Below are positions 21,801 to 35,829 of a DNA stretch of 64,000 nt, piece by piece (position 1 is the first letter of the stretch; each line of letters begins with the position of its first letter). Below the pieces are notes generated by a model. That model was not told where the DNA came from. It searched no databases and saw nothing but the letters and a program-made list of their open reading frames with translations. Origin of the DNA: Ophiodon elongatus (Eukaryota > Chordata > Actinopteri > Perciformes > Hexagrammidae); the NCBI GenBank assembly GCA_016806645.1, contig JACSYO010000571.1, forward strand, positions 1 through 64,000, given 5' to 3'. A program made the translations under genes and the position numbers.

Positions 21801-23096
21801 CAACAAAATCCACTTTTGGCCTCTTCCCAGCCGAAATGTCTTTTCAGACCATAAATACTGAAAATGCGGCTTTAAGGCAGAAAAGTGATGATAACATTAT
21901 GTATTCATGAATATAACATGAACCTTGAAAGTCTGCTGTTCTGGGAGACTTTATAGAGGGAAATCAAGTAAACTGTGTATTTTGCAACAAAATCCACTTT
22001 TGGCCTCTACCCAGCCGAAATGTCTTTTCAGACCATAAATACTGAAAATGCAGCTTTAAGGCAGAAAAGTGATGAGAACATCAAGTATTTATGAATATAA
22101 TATGAACCTTGAAAGTCTGCTGTTCTGGGAGACTTTATAGAGGAAAATCAAGTAAACTGTGTATTTTGCAACAAAATCCACTTTTGGCATCGACCCAGCC
22201 GAAAGGTTTTTTTCAGACCATAAATACTGAAAATGCAGCTTTAAGGCAGAAAAGTGATTAGAACATTATTTATTCATGAATATAATATTAACCTTGAAAA
22301 TCTTCTGTTCTGGTAGACTTTATAGAGGAAAATCAAGTAAACTGTGTGTTTTGCAACAAAATCCACTTTTGGCCACTTCCCAGCCTGAAACATCTTTTCA
22401 GGCCATAAATACTGAAAATGCAGCTTTAAGTCAGAAAAGTGATGAGAACATCATGTATTCATGAAATTAACATGAAACTTGAGAGTTTGCTGTACTCGGA
22501 CAATTCTTTGAGGAAAATCAAGTAAATTGTGTATTTTTCAACAAAATCCACTTTTGGCCCCCAGCCGAAACGTCTTTTAAGAGCACACAACATGGAAATG
22601 CAGCTTTAAGGCAGAAAAATGATGAGAACATCATGTATTCATGAAATTAACATGAAACTTGAGAGTTTGCTGTTCTCGGACAATTCTTTGAGGAAAATCA
22701 AGTAAATTGTGTATTTTTCAACAAAATCCACTTTTGGCAACTTCCCAGACAGAAAATTATTTTAAGAGCATACAACGTGGAAATGCAGCCTGAAGGCAGA
22801 AAAGTGATGAGAACATCATGTATTCATTAATATAACATGAACCTTGAAAATCTTCTGTTCTGGGAGACTTTATAGAGGGAAATCAAGTAAACTGTGTATT
22901 TTGCAACAAAATCCAATTTTGGCATCTTCCCAGCCGAAATGTCTTTTCAGACCACAAATACTGAAAATGCGGCTTTAAGGCAGAAAAGTGATGATAACAT
23001 TATGTATTCATGAATATAACATGAACCTTGAAAGTCTGCTGTTCTGGGAGACTTTATAGAGGAAAATCAAGTAAACTGTGTATTTTTCAACAAAAT

Positions 23097-23836
23097 CCAC
23101 TTTTGGACTGTTCGCAGGCTGAAAAGACTTTTAAGACCATAAAAACTGAAAATGCAGCTGTATGGCAAAAAAGTGATGGAAACATCATATATTCATGTAC
23201 ATAACATGAAACTTGATAGTCTGCATTTCTGGGAGACTTTATAGAGGAATATCAAGTAAACTGTGTATTTTGCAACAAAATCCACTTTTGGACTGTTCGC
23301 AGGCTGAAAAGCCTTTTAAGACCATAAAAACTGAAAATGCAGCTGTATGGCAAAAAAGTGATGGAAACATCATTTATTCATGAACATAACATGAACCTTG
23401 ACCGACTGCATTTCTGGGAGACTTTATAGAGGAATATCAAGTAAACTGTGAATTTTGCAACAAAATCCACTTTTGGACTGTTCGCAGGCTGAAAAGACTT
23501 TTAAGACCATAAAAACTGAAAATATAGCTGGATGGCAAAAAAGTAATGGAAACATCATATATTCATGTACATAACATGAAACTTGATAGTCTGCTGTTCT
23601 GAGAGACTTCATAGAGGAATATCAAGTACAGTGTGTATTTTGCAACAAAATCCACTTTTGGCCTATTCGCAGGCTGAAACGCATTTTAAGACCATAAAAA
23701 CTGAAAATGCAGATGAAAGGCAGAAAAGTAATGGAAACATCATTTATTCATGAACATAACATGAACCTTGACCGTCTGCATTTCTGGGTGACTTTATAGA
23801 GGGAAATCAAGTAAACTGTGTATTTTGCAACAAAAT
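23097..23836. repeat. Family B cluster, 4 monomers
   Basis: Starts at 23097, 23282, 23467 and 23652. The third carries the diagnostic AAAATATAGCTGGATGG and GAGAGACTTCATAG changes that recur in the clusters at 51366, 54315, 60400 and 63351. Confidence 0.9.
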
Positions 23837-26800
23837 CCACTTTTGGCCACTTCCCAGCCTGAAACATCTTTTCAGGCCATAAATACTGAAAATGCAGCTT
23901 TAAGTCAGAAAAGTGATGAGAATATCATGTATTCATGAAATTAACATGAAACTTGAGAGTTTGCTGTACTCGGACAATTCTTTGAGGAAAATCAAGTAAA
24001 TTGTGTATTTTTCAACAAAATCCACTTTTGGCCTCTTCCCAGCCGAAACGTCTTTTAAGAGCACACAACATGGAAATGCAGCTTTAAGGCAGAAAAATGA
24101 TGAGAACATCATGTATTCATGAAATTAACATGAAACTTGAGAGTTTGCTGTTCTCGGACAATTCTTTGAGGAAAATCAAGTAAATTGTGTATTTTTCAAC
24201 AAAATCCACTTTTGGCAACTTCCCAGACAGAAAAATATTTTAAGAGCATACAATGTGGAAATGCAGCCTGAAGGCAGAAAAGTGATGAGAACATCATGTA
24301 TTCATTAATATAACATGAACCTTGAAAGTCTGCTGTTCTGGGAGACTTTATAGAAAAAATCAAGTAAACTGTGTATTTTGCAACAAAATCCACTTTTGGC
24401 CTCGAAACAGAAGAAACGTCTTTTCAGACCATAAATACTGAAAATGCACCTTTAAGTCAGAAAAGTGATGAGAACATCATGTATTCATGAATATAACATG
24501 AACCTTGAAAATCTTCTGTTCTGGGAGACTTTATAGAGGGAAATCAAGTAAACTGTGTATTTTGCAACAAAATCCACTTTTGGCCTCTACACAGCCGAAA
24601 TGTCTTTTCAGACCATAAATACTGAAAATGCACCTTTAAGGCAGAAAAGTGATGAGAACATTATGTATTCATGAATATAACATGAACCTTGAAAGTCTGC
24701 TGTTCTGGGAGACTTTATAGTGGAAAATCAAGTAAACTGTGTATTTTTCAGGAAAATCCACTTTTGGCCTCGACCCAGCCGAAACGTCTTTTCAGACCAT
24801 AAATACTGAAAATGCAGCTTTAAGGCAGAAAAGTGATTAGAACATCATGTATTTATGAATATAACATGAACCTTGAAAGTCTGCTGTTCTGGGAGACTTT
24901 ATAGAGGAAAATCAAGTAAACTGTGTATTTTGCAACAAAATCCACTTTTGGCATCGACCCAGCCGAAAGGTCTTTTCAGACCATAAATACTGAAAATGCA
25001 GCTTTAAGGCAGAAAAGTGATGAGAACATTATGTAGTCATGAATATAACATGAATCTTGAAAGTCTGCTGTTCTGGGAGACTTTACAGAGGAAAATCAAG
25101 TAAACTGTGTATTTTTCAGCAAAATCCACTTTTGGCATCGACCCAGCCGAAAGGTCTTTTCAGACCAAGAATACTGAAAATGCAGCTTTAAGGCAGAAAA
25201 GTGATTAGAACATCATTCATTCATGAATATAATATTAACCTTGAAAATCTTCTGTTCTGGTAGACTTTATAGAGGAAAATCAAGTAAACTGTGTATTTTG
25301 CAACAAAATCCACTTTTGCAACTTCCCAGCCTGAAACATCTTTTCAGGCCATAAATACTGAAAATGCAGCTTTAAGTCAGAAAAGTGACTTGAACATCAT
25401 GTATTCATGAAATTAACATGAAATTTTGAAAGTTTGCTTTTCTGGGAAATTCTTTTGAGGAAAATAAAGTAAAGTGTATTTTTCAGCAAAATCCACTTTT
25501 GGCCTCTTCCCAGCCGAAATGTCTTTTCAGACCATAAATACTGAAAATGCAGCTTTAAGGCAGAAAAGTGATTAGAACATCATGTATTAATGAATATAAC
25601 ATGAACCTTGAAAGTCTGCTGTTCTGGGAGACTTTATAGAGGAAAATCAAGTAAACTGTGTATTTTGCAACAAAATCCACTTTTGGCCTCTTCCCAGCCG
25701 AAATGTCTTTTCAGACCATAAATACTGAAAATGCGGCTTGAAGGCAGAAAAGTGATGATAACATTATGTATTCATGAATATAACATGAACCTTGAAAGTC
25801 TGCTGTTCTGGGAGACTTTATAGAGGGAAATCAAGTAAACTGTGTATTTTGCAACAAAATCCACTTTTGGCCTCTACCCAGCCGAAATGTCTTTTCAGAC
25901 CATAAATACTGAAAATGCACCTTTAAGGCAGAAAAGTGATGAGAACATTATGTATTCATGAATATAACATGAACCTTGAAAGTCTGCTGTTCTGGGAGAC
26001 TTTATAGTGGAAAATCAAGTAAACTGTGTATTTTTCAGGAAAATCCACTTTTGGCCTCGACCCAGCCGAAACGTCTTTTCAGACCATAAATACTGAAAAT
26101 GCAGCTTTAAGGCAGAAAAGTGATTAGAACATCATGTATTAATGAATATAACATGAACCTTGAAAGTCTGCTGTTCTGGGAGACTTTATAGAGGAAAAAC
26201 AAGTAAACTGTGTATTTTGCAACAAAATCCACTTTTGGCCACTTCCCAGCCTGAAACATCTTTTCAGGCCATAAATACTGAAAATGCAGCTTTAAGTCAG
26301 AAAAGTGATGAGAACATCATGTATTCATGAAATTAACATGAAACTTGAGAGTTTGCTGTACTCGGACAATTCTTTGAGGAAAATCAAGTAAATTGTTTAT
26401 TTTTCAACAAAATCAACTTTTGGCCTCTTCCCAGCCGAAACGTCTTTTAAGAGCACACAACATGGAAATGCAGCTTTAAGGCAGAAAAATGATGAGAACA
26501 TCATGTATTCATGAAATTAACATGACACTTGAGAGTTTGCTGTTCTCGGACAATTCTTTGAGGAAAATCAAGTAAATTGTGTATTTTGCAACAAAATCCA
26601 CTTTTGGCATCGACCCAGCCGAAATGTCTTTTCAGACCATAAATACTGAAAATGCAACTTTAAGGCAGAAAAGTGATGATAACATTAATTATTCATGAAT
26701 ATAACATGAACCTTGAAAGTCTGCTGTTCTGGGAGACTTTATAGAGGAAAATCAAGTAAACTGTGTATTTTGCAACAAAATCCACTTTTGGCCTCTACCC

Positions 26801-29800
26801 AGCCGAAATGTCTTTTCAGACCATAAATACTGAAAATGCAGCTTTAAGGCAGAAAAGTGATGAGAACATTATGTAGTCATGAATATAACATGAATCTTGA
26901 AAGTCTGCTGTTCTGGGAGACTTTACAGAGGAAAATCAAGTAAACTGTGTATTTTTCAGCAAAATCCACTTTTGGCCTCTTCCCTGCCGAAACGTATTTT
27001 AAGAGCATACAACGTGGAAATGCAGCCTGAAGGAAGAAAAATTATGAGAACATCATGTATTCATAAAATTAACATGAAACTTGAGAGTCTGCTGCTCTGC
27101 GACAGTGTATTGATGAAAATCAAGTAACCTGTGTATTTTTCAACAAATTCCACTTTTGGCCTCTTCCCAGCCTGAAACATCTTTTCAGGACATAAATACT
27201 GAAAATGCAGCTTTAAGTCAGAAAAGTGATGAGAACATCACGTATTCATGAAATTAACATGAAATTTTGAAAGTTTGCTTTTCTGGGAAATTCTTTTGAG
27301 GAAAATAAAGTAAAGTGTATTTTTCAGCAAAATCCACTTTTGGCCTCGACCCAGCCGAAACGTCTTTTCAGACCATAAATACTGAAAATGCAGCTTTAAG
27401 GCAGAAAAGTGATTAGAACATCATGTATTTATGAATATAACATGAACCTTGAAAGTCTGCTGTTCTGGGAGACTTTATAGAGGAAAATCAAGTAAACTGT
27501 GTATTTTTCAACAAAATCCACTTTTGGCCTCTTCCCAGCCGAAACGTCTTTTCAGACCATAATACTGAAAATGCAGCTTTAAGTCAGAAAAGTGATGAGA
27601 ACATCATGTATTCATGAAATTAACATGAAACTTGAAGTCTGCTCTTCTTAGACAATGCATTGAGGAAAATCCAGTGAACTGTATATTTTTCTACAAAATC
27701 CACTTTTGGCCTCGAAACAGAAAAACGTCTTTTCAGACCATAAATACTGAAAATGCACCTTTAAGTCAGAAATGATGAGAACATCATGTATTCATGAATA
27801 TAACATGAACCTTGAAAGTCTGCTGTTCTGGGAGACTTTATAGAGGAAAATCAAGTAAACTGTGTATTTTTCATCAAAATCCACTTTTGGCCTCGACCCA
27901 GCCGAAAGCTTTTCAGACCATAAATACTGAAAATGCAGCTTTAAGGCAGAAAAGTGATTAGAACATTATTTATTCATGAATATAATATTAACCTTGAAAA
28001 TCTTCTGTTCTGGGAGACTTTATAGAGGGAAATCAAGTAAACTGTGTATTTTGAAACAAAATCCACTTTTGGCCTCTTCCCAGCCGAAATGTCTTTTCAG
28101 ACCATAAATACTGAAAATGCGGCTTTAAGGCAGAAAAGTGATGATAACATTATGTATTCATGAATATAACATGAACCTTGAAAGTCTGCTGTTCTGGGAG
28201 ACTTTATAGAGGAAAATCAAGTAAACTGTGTATTTTGCAGCAAAATCCAGGCCTGACCCAGCCGAAACGTCTTTTCAGACCATAAATACTGAAAATGCAC
28301 CTTTAAGTCAGAAAAGTGATGAGAACATCATGTATTCATGAATATAACATGAACCTTGAAAATCTTCTGTTCTGGGAGACTTTATAGAGGGAAGTCAAGT
28401 AAACTGTGTATTTTGCAACAAAATCCACTTTTGGCCTCTTCCCTGCCGAAACGTATTTTAAGAGCATACAACGTGGAAATGCAGCCTGAAGGAAGAAAAA
28501 TTATGAGAACATCATGTATTCATGAAATTAACATGGAAATTGAGAGTCTGCTGCTCTGCGACAGTGTATTGATGAAAATCAAGTAAACTGTGTATTTTGC
28601 AACAAAATCCACTTTTGGCCTCTAACCAGCCGAAATGTCTTTTCAGACCATAAATACTGAAAATGCGGCTTTAAGGCAGAAAAGTGATGATAACATTAAT
28701 TATTCATGAATATAACATGAACCTTGAAAGTCTGCTGTTCTGGGAGACTTTATAGAGGAAAATCAAGTAAACTGTGTATTTTGCAACAAAATCCACTTTT
28801 GGCCTCTACCCAGCCGAAATGTCTTTTCAGACCATAAATACTGAAAATGCAGCTTTAAGGCAGAAAAGTGATGAGAACATTATGTAGTCATGAATATAAC
28901 ATGAATCTTGAAAGTCTGCTGTTCTGGGAGACTTTACAGAGGAAAATCAAGTAAACTGTGTATTTTTCAGCAAAATCCACTTTTGGCCTCTTCCCTGCCG
29001 AAACGTATTTTAAGAGCATACAACGTGGAAATGCAGCCTGAAGGAAGAAAAATTATGAGAACATCATGTATTCATGAAATTAACATGAAAATTGAGAGTC
29101 TGCTGCTCTGCGACAGTGTATTGATGAAAATCAAGTAAACTGTGTATTTTTCAACAAATTCCACTTTTGGCCTCTTCCCAGCCTGAAACATCTTTTCAGG
29201 ACATAAATACTGAAAATGCAGCTTTAAGTCAGAAAAGTGATGAGAACATCATGTATTCATGAAATTAACATGAAACTTGAGAGTCTGCTGCTCTGCGACA
29301 GTGTATTGATGAAAACCAAGTAAACTGTGTATTTTTCAACAAATTCCACTTTTGGCCTCTAACCAGCCTGAAAGATCTTTTCAGACCATAAATACTGCAA
29401 ATGCAGCTTTAAGTCAGAAAAGTGACTTGAACATCATGTATTCATGAAATTAACATGAAATTTTGAAAGTTTGCTTTTCTGGGAAATTCTTTTGAGGAAA
29501 ATAAAGTAAAGTGTATTTTTCAGCAAAATCCACTTTTGGCCTCGACCCAGCCGAAACGTCTTTTCAGACCATAAATACTGAAAATGCAGCTTTAAGGCAG
29601 AAAAGTGATTAGAACATCAAGTATTTATGAATATAATATGAACCTTGAAAGTCTGCTGTTCTGGGAGACTTTATAGAGGAAAATCAAGTAAACTGTGTAT
29701 TTTGCAACAAAATCCACTTTTGGCATCGACCCAGCCGAAAGGTTTTTTTCAGACCATGAATACTGAAAATGCAGGTTTAAGGCAGAAAAGTGATTAGAAC

Positions 29801-29898
29801 ATTATTTATTCATGAATATAATATTAACCTTGAAAACCTTCTGTTCTGGTAGACTTTATATAGGAAAATCAAGTAAACTGTGTGTTTTGCAACAAAAT

Positions 29899-32672
29899 CC
29901 ACTTTTGGACTGTTCGCAGGCTGAAAAGCCTTTTAAGACCATAAAAACTGAAAATGCAGCTCTATGGCAAAAAAGTGATGGAAACATCATATATTCATGT
30001 ACATAACATGGAACTTGATAGTGTACTGTTCTGAGAGACTTTATAGAGGAATATCAAGTACAGTGTGTATTTTGCAACAAAATCCACTTTTGGCCTATAC
30101 GCAGGCTGAAACGCATTTTAAGACCATAAAAACTGAAAATGCAGATGAAAGGCAGAAAAGTAATGGAAACATCATTTATTCATGAACATAACATGAACCT
30201 TGACCATCTGCATTTCTGGGAGACTTTATAGAGGAATATCAAGTAAACTGTGCATTTTGCAACAAAATCCACTTTTGGACTGTTCGCAGGCTGAAAAGCC
30301 TTTAAGTCCATAAAAACTGAAAATGCAGCTGTATGGCAAAAAAGTGATGGAAACATCATATATTCATGTACATAACATGGAACTTAATAGTGTACTGTTC
30401 TGAGAGACTTTATAGAGGAATATCAAGTACAGTGTGTATTTTGCAACAAAATCCACTTTTGGCCTATTCGCAGGCTGAAACGCATTTTAAGACCATAAAA
30501 ACTGAAAATGCAGCTGTATGGCAAAAAAGTGATGGAAACATCATATATTCATGTACATAACATGAAACTTGATAGTCTGCTGTTCTGAGAGACTTTATGG
30601 AGGAATATCAAGTACAGTGTGTATTTTGCAACAAAATCCACTTTTGGCCTATTCGCAGGCTGAAACGCATTTTAAGACCATAAAAACTGAAAATGCAGGT
30701 GTATGGCAAAAAAGTGATGGAAACATCATATATTCATGTACATAACATGGAACTTGATAGTGTACTGTTCTGAGAGACTTTATAGAGGAATATCAAGTAC
30801 AGTGTGTATTTTGCAACAAAATTCACTTTTGGACTGTTCGCAGGCTGAAAAGCCTTTTAAGACCATAAAAACTGAAAATGCAACTGGATGGCAAAAAAGT
30901 GATGGAAACATCATATATTCATCTACATAACATGAAACTTGATAGTCTGCTGTTCTGAGAGACTTTATAGAGGAATATCAAGTACAGTGTGTATTTTGCA
31001 ACAAAATCCACTTTTGGCCTATTCGCAGGCTGAAACGCATTTTAAGACCATAAAAACTGAAAATGCAGATGAAAGGCAGAAAAGTAATGGAAACATCATT
31101 TATTCATGAATATAACATGAACCTTGACCGTCTGCATTTCTGGGAGACTTTATAGAGGAATATCAAGTACAGTGTGTATTTTGCAACAAAATCCACTTTT
31201 GGACTGTTCGCAGGCTGAAAAGCCTTTTAAGACCATAAAAACTGAAAATGCAGCTGTATGGCAAAAAAGTGATGGAAACATCATATATTCATGTACATGA
31301 CATGGAACTTGATAGTGTACTATTCTGAGAGACTTTATAGAGGAATATCAAGTACAGTGTGTATTTTGCAACAACATCCACTTTTGGACTGTTCGCAGGC
31401 TGAAAAGCCTTTTAAGACCATAAAAACTGAAAATGCAGCTGTATGGCAAAAAAGTGATGGAAACATCATATATTCATGTACATAACATGGAACTTCATAG
31501 TGTACTGTTCTGAGAGACTTTATAGAGGAATATCAAGTACAGTGTGTATTTTGCAACAAAATCCACTTTTGGACTGTTCGCAGGCTGAAAAGCCTTTTAA
31601 GACCATAAAAACTGAAAATGCAACTGGATGGCAAAAAAGTGATGGAAACATCATATATTCATGTACATAACATGAAACTTGAAAGTCTGCTGTTCTGAGA
31701 GACTTTATAGAGGAATATCAAGTACAGTGTGTATTTTGACACAAAATCCACTTTTGGCCTATTCGCAGGCTGAAACGCATTTTAAGACCATAAAAACTGA
31801 AAATGCAGATGAAAGGCAGAAAAGTAATGGAAACATCATTTATTCATGAACATAACATGAACCTTGACCATCTGCATTTCTGGGAGACTTTATAGAGGAA
31901 TATTAAGTACAGTGTGTATTTTGCAACAAAATCCACTTTTGGCCCATTCGCAGGCTGAAAAGCCTTTTAAGACCATAAAAACTGAAAATGCAGATGAAAG
32001 GCAGAAAAGTAATGGAAACATCATATATTCATGTACATAACATGGAACTTGATAGTGTACTGTTCTGAGAGACTTTATAGAGGAATATCAAGTACAGTGT
32101 GTATTTTGCAACAAAATCCACTTTTGGACTGTTCGCAGGCTGAAAAGCCTTTTAAGACCATAAAAACTGAAAATGCAGCTGTATGGCAAAAAAGTGAAGG
32201 AAACATCATATATTCATGTACATAACATGAAACTTGATAGTCTGCTGTTCTGAGAGACTTTATAGAGGAATATCAAGTACAGTGTGTATTTTGCAACAAA
32301 ATCCACTTTTGGCCTATTCGCAGGCTGAAACGCATTTTAAGACCATAAAAACTGAAAATGCAGCTGGATGGCAAGAAAGTGATGGAAACATCATATATTC
32401 ATGTACATAACATGAACCTTGACCATCTGCATTTCTGGGAGACTTTATAGAGGAATATCAAGTAAACTGTGTATTTTGCAACAAAATCCACTTTTGGACT
32501 GTTCGCAGGCTTAAAAGCCTTTTAAGACCATAAAAACTGAAAATGCAGCTGTATGGCAAGAAAGTGATGGAAACATCATATATTCATGTACATAACATGA
32601 AACTTGATAGTCTGCATTTCTGGGAGACTTTATAGAGGAATATCAAGTAAACTGTGTATTTTGCAACAAAAT
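29899..32672. repeat. Long pure family B run, 15 monomers
   Basis: The only long uninterrupted B stretch: 2,774 bp, 15 units of 185 bp. Two forms mix: B1 (GACTGTTCGCAGGCTGAAAAGCC) and B2 (GCCTATTCGCAGGCTGAAACGC), plus one hybrid near 31934. The order is about B1 B2 B1 B2 B2 B1 B2 B1 B1 B1 B2 hybrid B1 B2 B1. Most units carry the run-specific GAATATCAAGTACAGTGTG. It lies directly left of the A monomers that flank block 3. Confidence 0.9.
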
Positions 32673-33902
32673 CCACTTTTGGCCTCTTCCCTGCCGAAAC
32701 TTATTTTAAGAGCATACAATGTGGAAATGCAGCCTGAAGGCAGAAAAATTATGAGAACATCATGTATTCATGAAATTAACATGAAAATTGAGAGTCTGCT
32801 GCTCTGCGACAGTGTATTGATGAAAATCAAGTAAACTGTGTATTTTTCAACAAAATCCACTTTTGGCCTCTTCCCAGCCGAAACGTCTTTTAAGAACACA
32901 TAACATGGAAATGCAGCTTTAAGGCAGAAAAATGATGATAACATCATGTATTCATGAAATTAACATGAAACTTGAGAGTTTGCTGTTCTGGGAGACTTAA
33001 TAGAGGAAAATCAAGTAAACTGTGTATTTTTCAAGAAAATCCACTTTTGGCCTCTTCCCTGCCGAAAAGTATTTTAAGATCATACAATTTGGAATTAAAG
33101 CAGAAAAATTATGAGAACATCATGTATTCATGAAATTAACATGAAACTTGAGAGTCTGCTGCTCTGCGACAGTGTATTGATGAAAATCAAGTAAACTGTG
33201 TATTTTTTAACAAATTCCACTTTTGGCCTCTAACCAGCCTGAAAGATCTTTTCAGACCATAAATACTGCAAATGCAGCTTTAAGTCAGAAAAGTGACGAG
33301 AACATCATGTATTCATGAAATTAACATGAAATTTTGAAATTTTGCTTTTTTGGGAAATACTTTTGAGGAAAATCAAGTAAACTGTGTATTTTTCAACAAA
33401 ATCCACTTTTGGCCTCTTCCCTGCCGAAACGTATTTTCAGACCATAAATACTGAAAATGCAGCTTTAAGGCAGAAAAGTGATTAGAACATCATGTATTCA
33501 TGAATATAACATGAACCTTGAAAGTCTGCTGTTCTGTGAGACTTTATAGAGGAAAATCAAGTAAACTGTGTATTTTTCAGCAAAATCCACTTTTGGCCTC
33601 GACCCAGCCGAAACGTCTTTTCAGACCATAAATACTGAAAATGCAGCTTTAAGGCAGAAAAGTGATTAGAACATCATGTATTTATGAATATAACAATCTT
33701 GAAAATCTTCTGTTCTGGTAGACTTTATAGAGGAAAATCAAGTAAACTGTGTATTTTGCAACAAAATCCACTTTTGGCCTCTTCCCAGCCGAAACGTCTT
33801 TTAAGAGCACACAACATGGAAATGCAGCTTTAAGTCAGAAAAATGATGAGAACATCATGTATTCATGAAAATAACATGAAACTTGAAAGTCTGCTGTTCT
33901 GG

Positions 33903-34495
33903 CACAATTGTTGCACTGTTGCGTTGGTGGTGTTAACTTTTATGAGATTATTTTGTATAACTCCTCTTCTGGTTACTTTTGATTTAATTCATTTAAGTGG
34001 CCGTGGGGCAGACACAGTCCCTATATAGTTTTGGGTGGGTAACTGCTCTAATGGAAGTGCAGAGAAGGGTGTAAGACTACAACTCTGCTTCTGCTTCCTG
34101 GTCTGAACTCTGGGTTGTTATGGATTAGGTCCCCAAACAAAGTTGGTCAGATTTGCAGAAATGAGATCCGCTCCATCCAACGTGGGATGAATGCCGTCTG
34201 TCCTAATCAGACCAGGTTTTCCCCAGAAAGTCTCCCAATTATCAACGAAGCCCACATTGTTTGCTGGACACCACCTCGACAACCAGCGGTTGAATGATGA
34301 CATGCGGCTATACATCTCATCATTGACCAAATTTGGGAGAGGGCCAGAGAAAACTACAGAGTCCGACATTGTTTTGGCGTATGAACACACCGATGCCACA
34401 TTAACTTTAGTGACCTCCGAGTGTCGGCTTCGGGTGTTATTACCGTCGACGTGTATTACAATCTTACTGTATTTACGTTTATCCTTAGCCAGCAG
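33903..34495 (-). pseudogene. L2-clade LINE ORF1, C-terminal esterase fragment (block 3)
   Basis: Same fragment as at 1944-2533. The minus-strand frame runs from 34522 to 34118 (134 codons). It is shorter because the codon after WGPNP is a TAA stop where block 1 has Trp. It keeps SRWCPAN with the Trp missing in block 1, and the block V motif reads RTDGIHPTLDGADL, which looks closer to the family form than block 1. The left border with satellite is the same base as in block 1, so both descend from one junction. Confidence 0.8.
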
Positions 34496-34527
34496 TTCAT
34501 ATGGCCCAGCCTGCTGGGCCATATGAA
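34496..34527. other. Foldback junction between L2 and hAT sequence (block 3)
   Basis: Identical to the block 1 junction: 14-bp arms at 34496-34509 and 34514-34527 with spacer CCTG, and the same paired ATGs at 34501 (plus) and 34522 (minus). Sharing such a peculiar break shows common descent of the left parts of blocks 1 and 3. Confidence 0.95.
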
Positions 34528-34941
34528 GAATACAGTGATGCTATCCAGGCCTGCAATCTGAAAGACATTGATATGGATGGACTGTATGAGGAATATGCCA
34601 TGGTGGAAGCTTCCTTCAGCTCTCCAGAAATGGAAGGTTGCCACAGTGAGGAGCGATATCTGAAACTGTTTTCCAAAGCAGATGTACCACTCGTGAATCT
34701 CAGGAAGGTCAGCGCCTACATTTTCTCCATCCCATGCAGCAATGCACACACAGAACGAGTCTTTTCAATGATGACATCTGCATGGAGAAACAAGAGAAAT
34801 CGGCTGGAGGTGGACAGTGTCAAGGCTGAGCTGCAAGTTTGTGTCAATTTCACCTTTCCCTGCACAGACGTGTACAAGAAGTTCCTTGGAGACAAAAAGC
34901 TCTTGGATGCAGCCAGGAAAAATCAGAAGTATTGCAAATAG
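34501..34941 (+). pseudogene. hAT transposase C-terminal domain, standalone 146-codon frame (block 3)
   Basis: Met-Ala-Gln-Pro followed by residues 473-614 of the transposase. It keeps TERVFS intact, unlike block 1. Changes from the complete copy are Q551H just before the catalytic Glu and L610Q. The hATC dimerisation surface looks preserved, so if expressed it could pair with full-length transposase without being able to cut. That role is inference only. Confidence 0.85.
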
Positions 34942-35829
34942 AGAATCAACTATTTGGTGAGTACACTAGTCTTATGTTTTATTTCCCAAACATACATACA
35001 CTATGATAATGTTGTGTCAGTGGCATCCACTTGATATGATGCAGTTTGTTTGCTGTGTATTTAATTGAGCAACTATAGGCTACTAATTTCCTGTAGGAAG
35101 CTCTTAAGCCAAATTGATTTCTAATGCAGCATTTTGATTTTATGAATGGGCTACATATAATATTCATTGGGTTTAAAACAATACAGATTTTTGAATGCTG
35201 ATAACAGTATTGTTGCTATGTTGTTATGTGTCCCTGCAGGAGATGAACAGGCCCAGGCGCAGGGAGGGCTTGGCGACCATGATGACAGAGGTGCTGTTGT
35301 CTCTTGAGCTTCTGCAGAGGGTGAAGGTGGAGTTTGCTTGAATACAGGTGGACTGCTGCACACATACACGGATGAAGACACTGCACACAAGTCCCCAATA
35401 GACTGAATCACTTTAGAAATTATTTACTTTTTGAGCCGTTAAATGTTAACCAAATTTGTTTGGTTTTCTTTATGCTTTCAAAACATTCATTTATCTGTTT
35501 ATTATTTATTATTTATGTGACCTGTGATTTAATTTGTACATTTTAAGTCCACAAATGTTATGCTTTGTGGCACTCAGCACTTTAAAAGATTCATCTCAGT
35601 GGTCAGTTTCTGAACACCACAATGTATTGAATAAATACAAATACTGTGAACAAACACTTTTTGACTCTTCAAGACTATTTTTTTCTATTCTGTTACACAT
35701 ACATCATGTAGCAATCACACAAAGTTGTATTGTAGAGGGGAGCACGCCAGAGTCCTGTGCAATTATTCACAGCCTCACAAAATATCGCATAGTGTCCTCC
35801 TTTTTGGTGTTATGGATATGGTCACCCTA
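34511..35829 (+). mobile_element. hAT element, 5'-truncated (block 3)
   Basis: Matches 8818-10136 of the complete copy. It keeps the 3' tail (34942-35829), the donor- and acceptor-like sites, AATAAA at 35630-35635 and the 3' terminus GGTCACCCTA. Small variants in the tail (for example GAGGGGAGCACG near 35740) agree with block 1 rather than block 2. Confidence 0.88.

Larger units (their letters stand above)
12244..33902. repeat. Satellite array III (families A and B)
   Basis: About 117 monomers of 184-185 bp without insertion. Monomer starts at CCACTTTTGG step by 184 (for example 12787, 12971, 13155) with occasional 182-186. Several A variants alternate, including one with AAATTTTGAAAGTTTGCTTTTCTGGGAAATTC-type sequence and one with TTGAGAGTCTGCTGCTCTGCGACAG. 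Family B clusters are listed separately. The first 1.2 kb matches the start of array IV, with one extra monomer here. The last 1.2 kb matches array I. No gene, tRNA or other element was seen. Confidence 0.97.
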
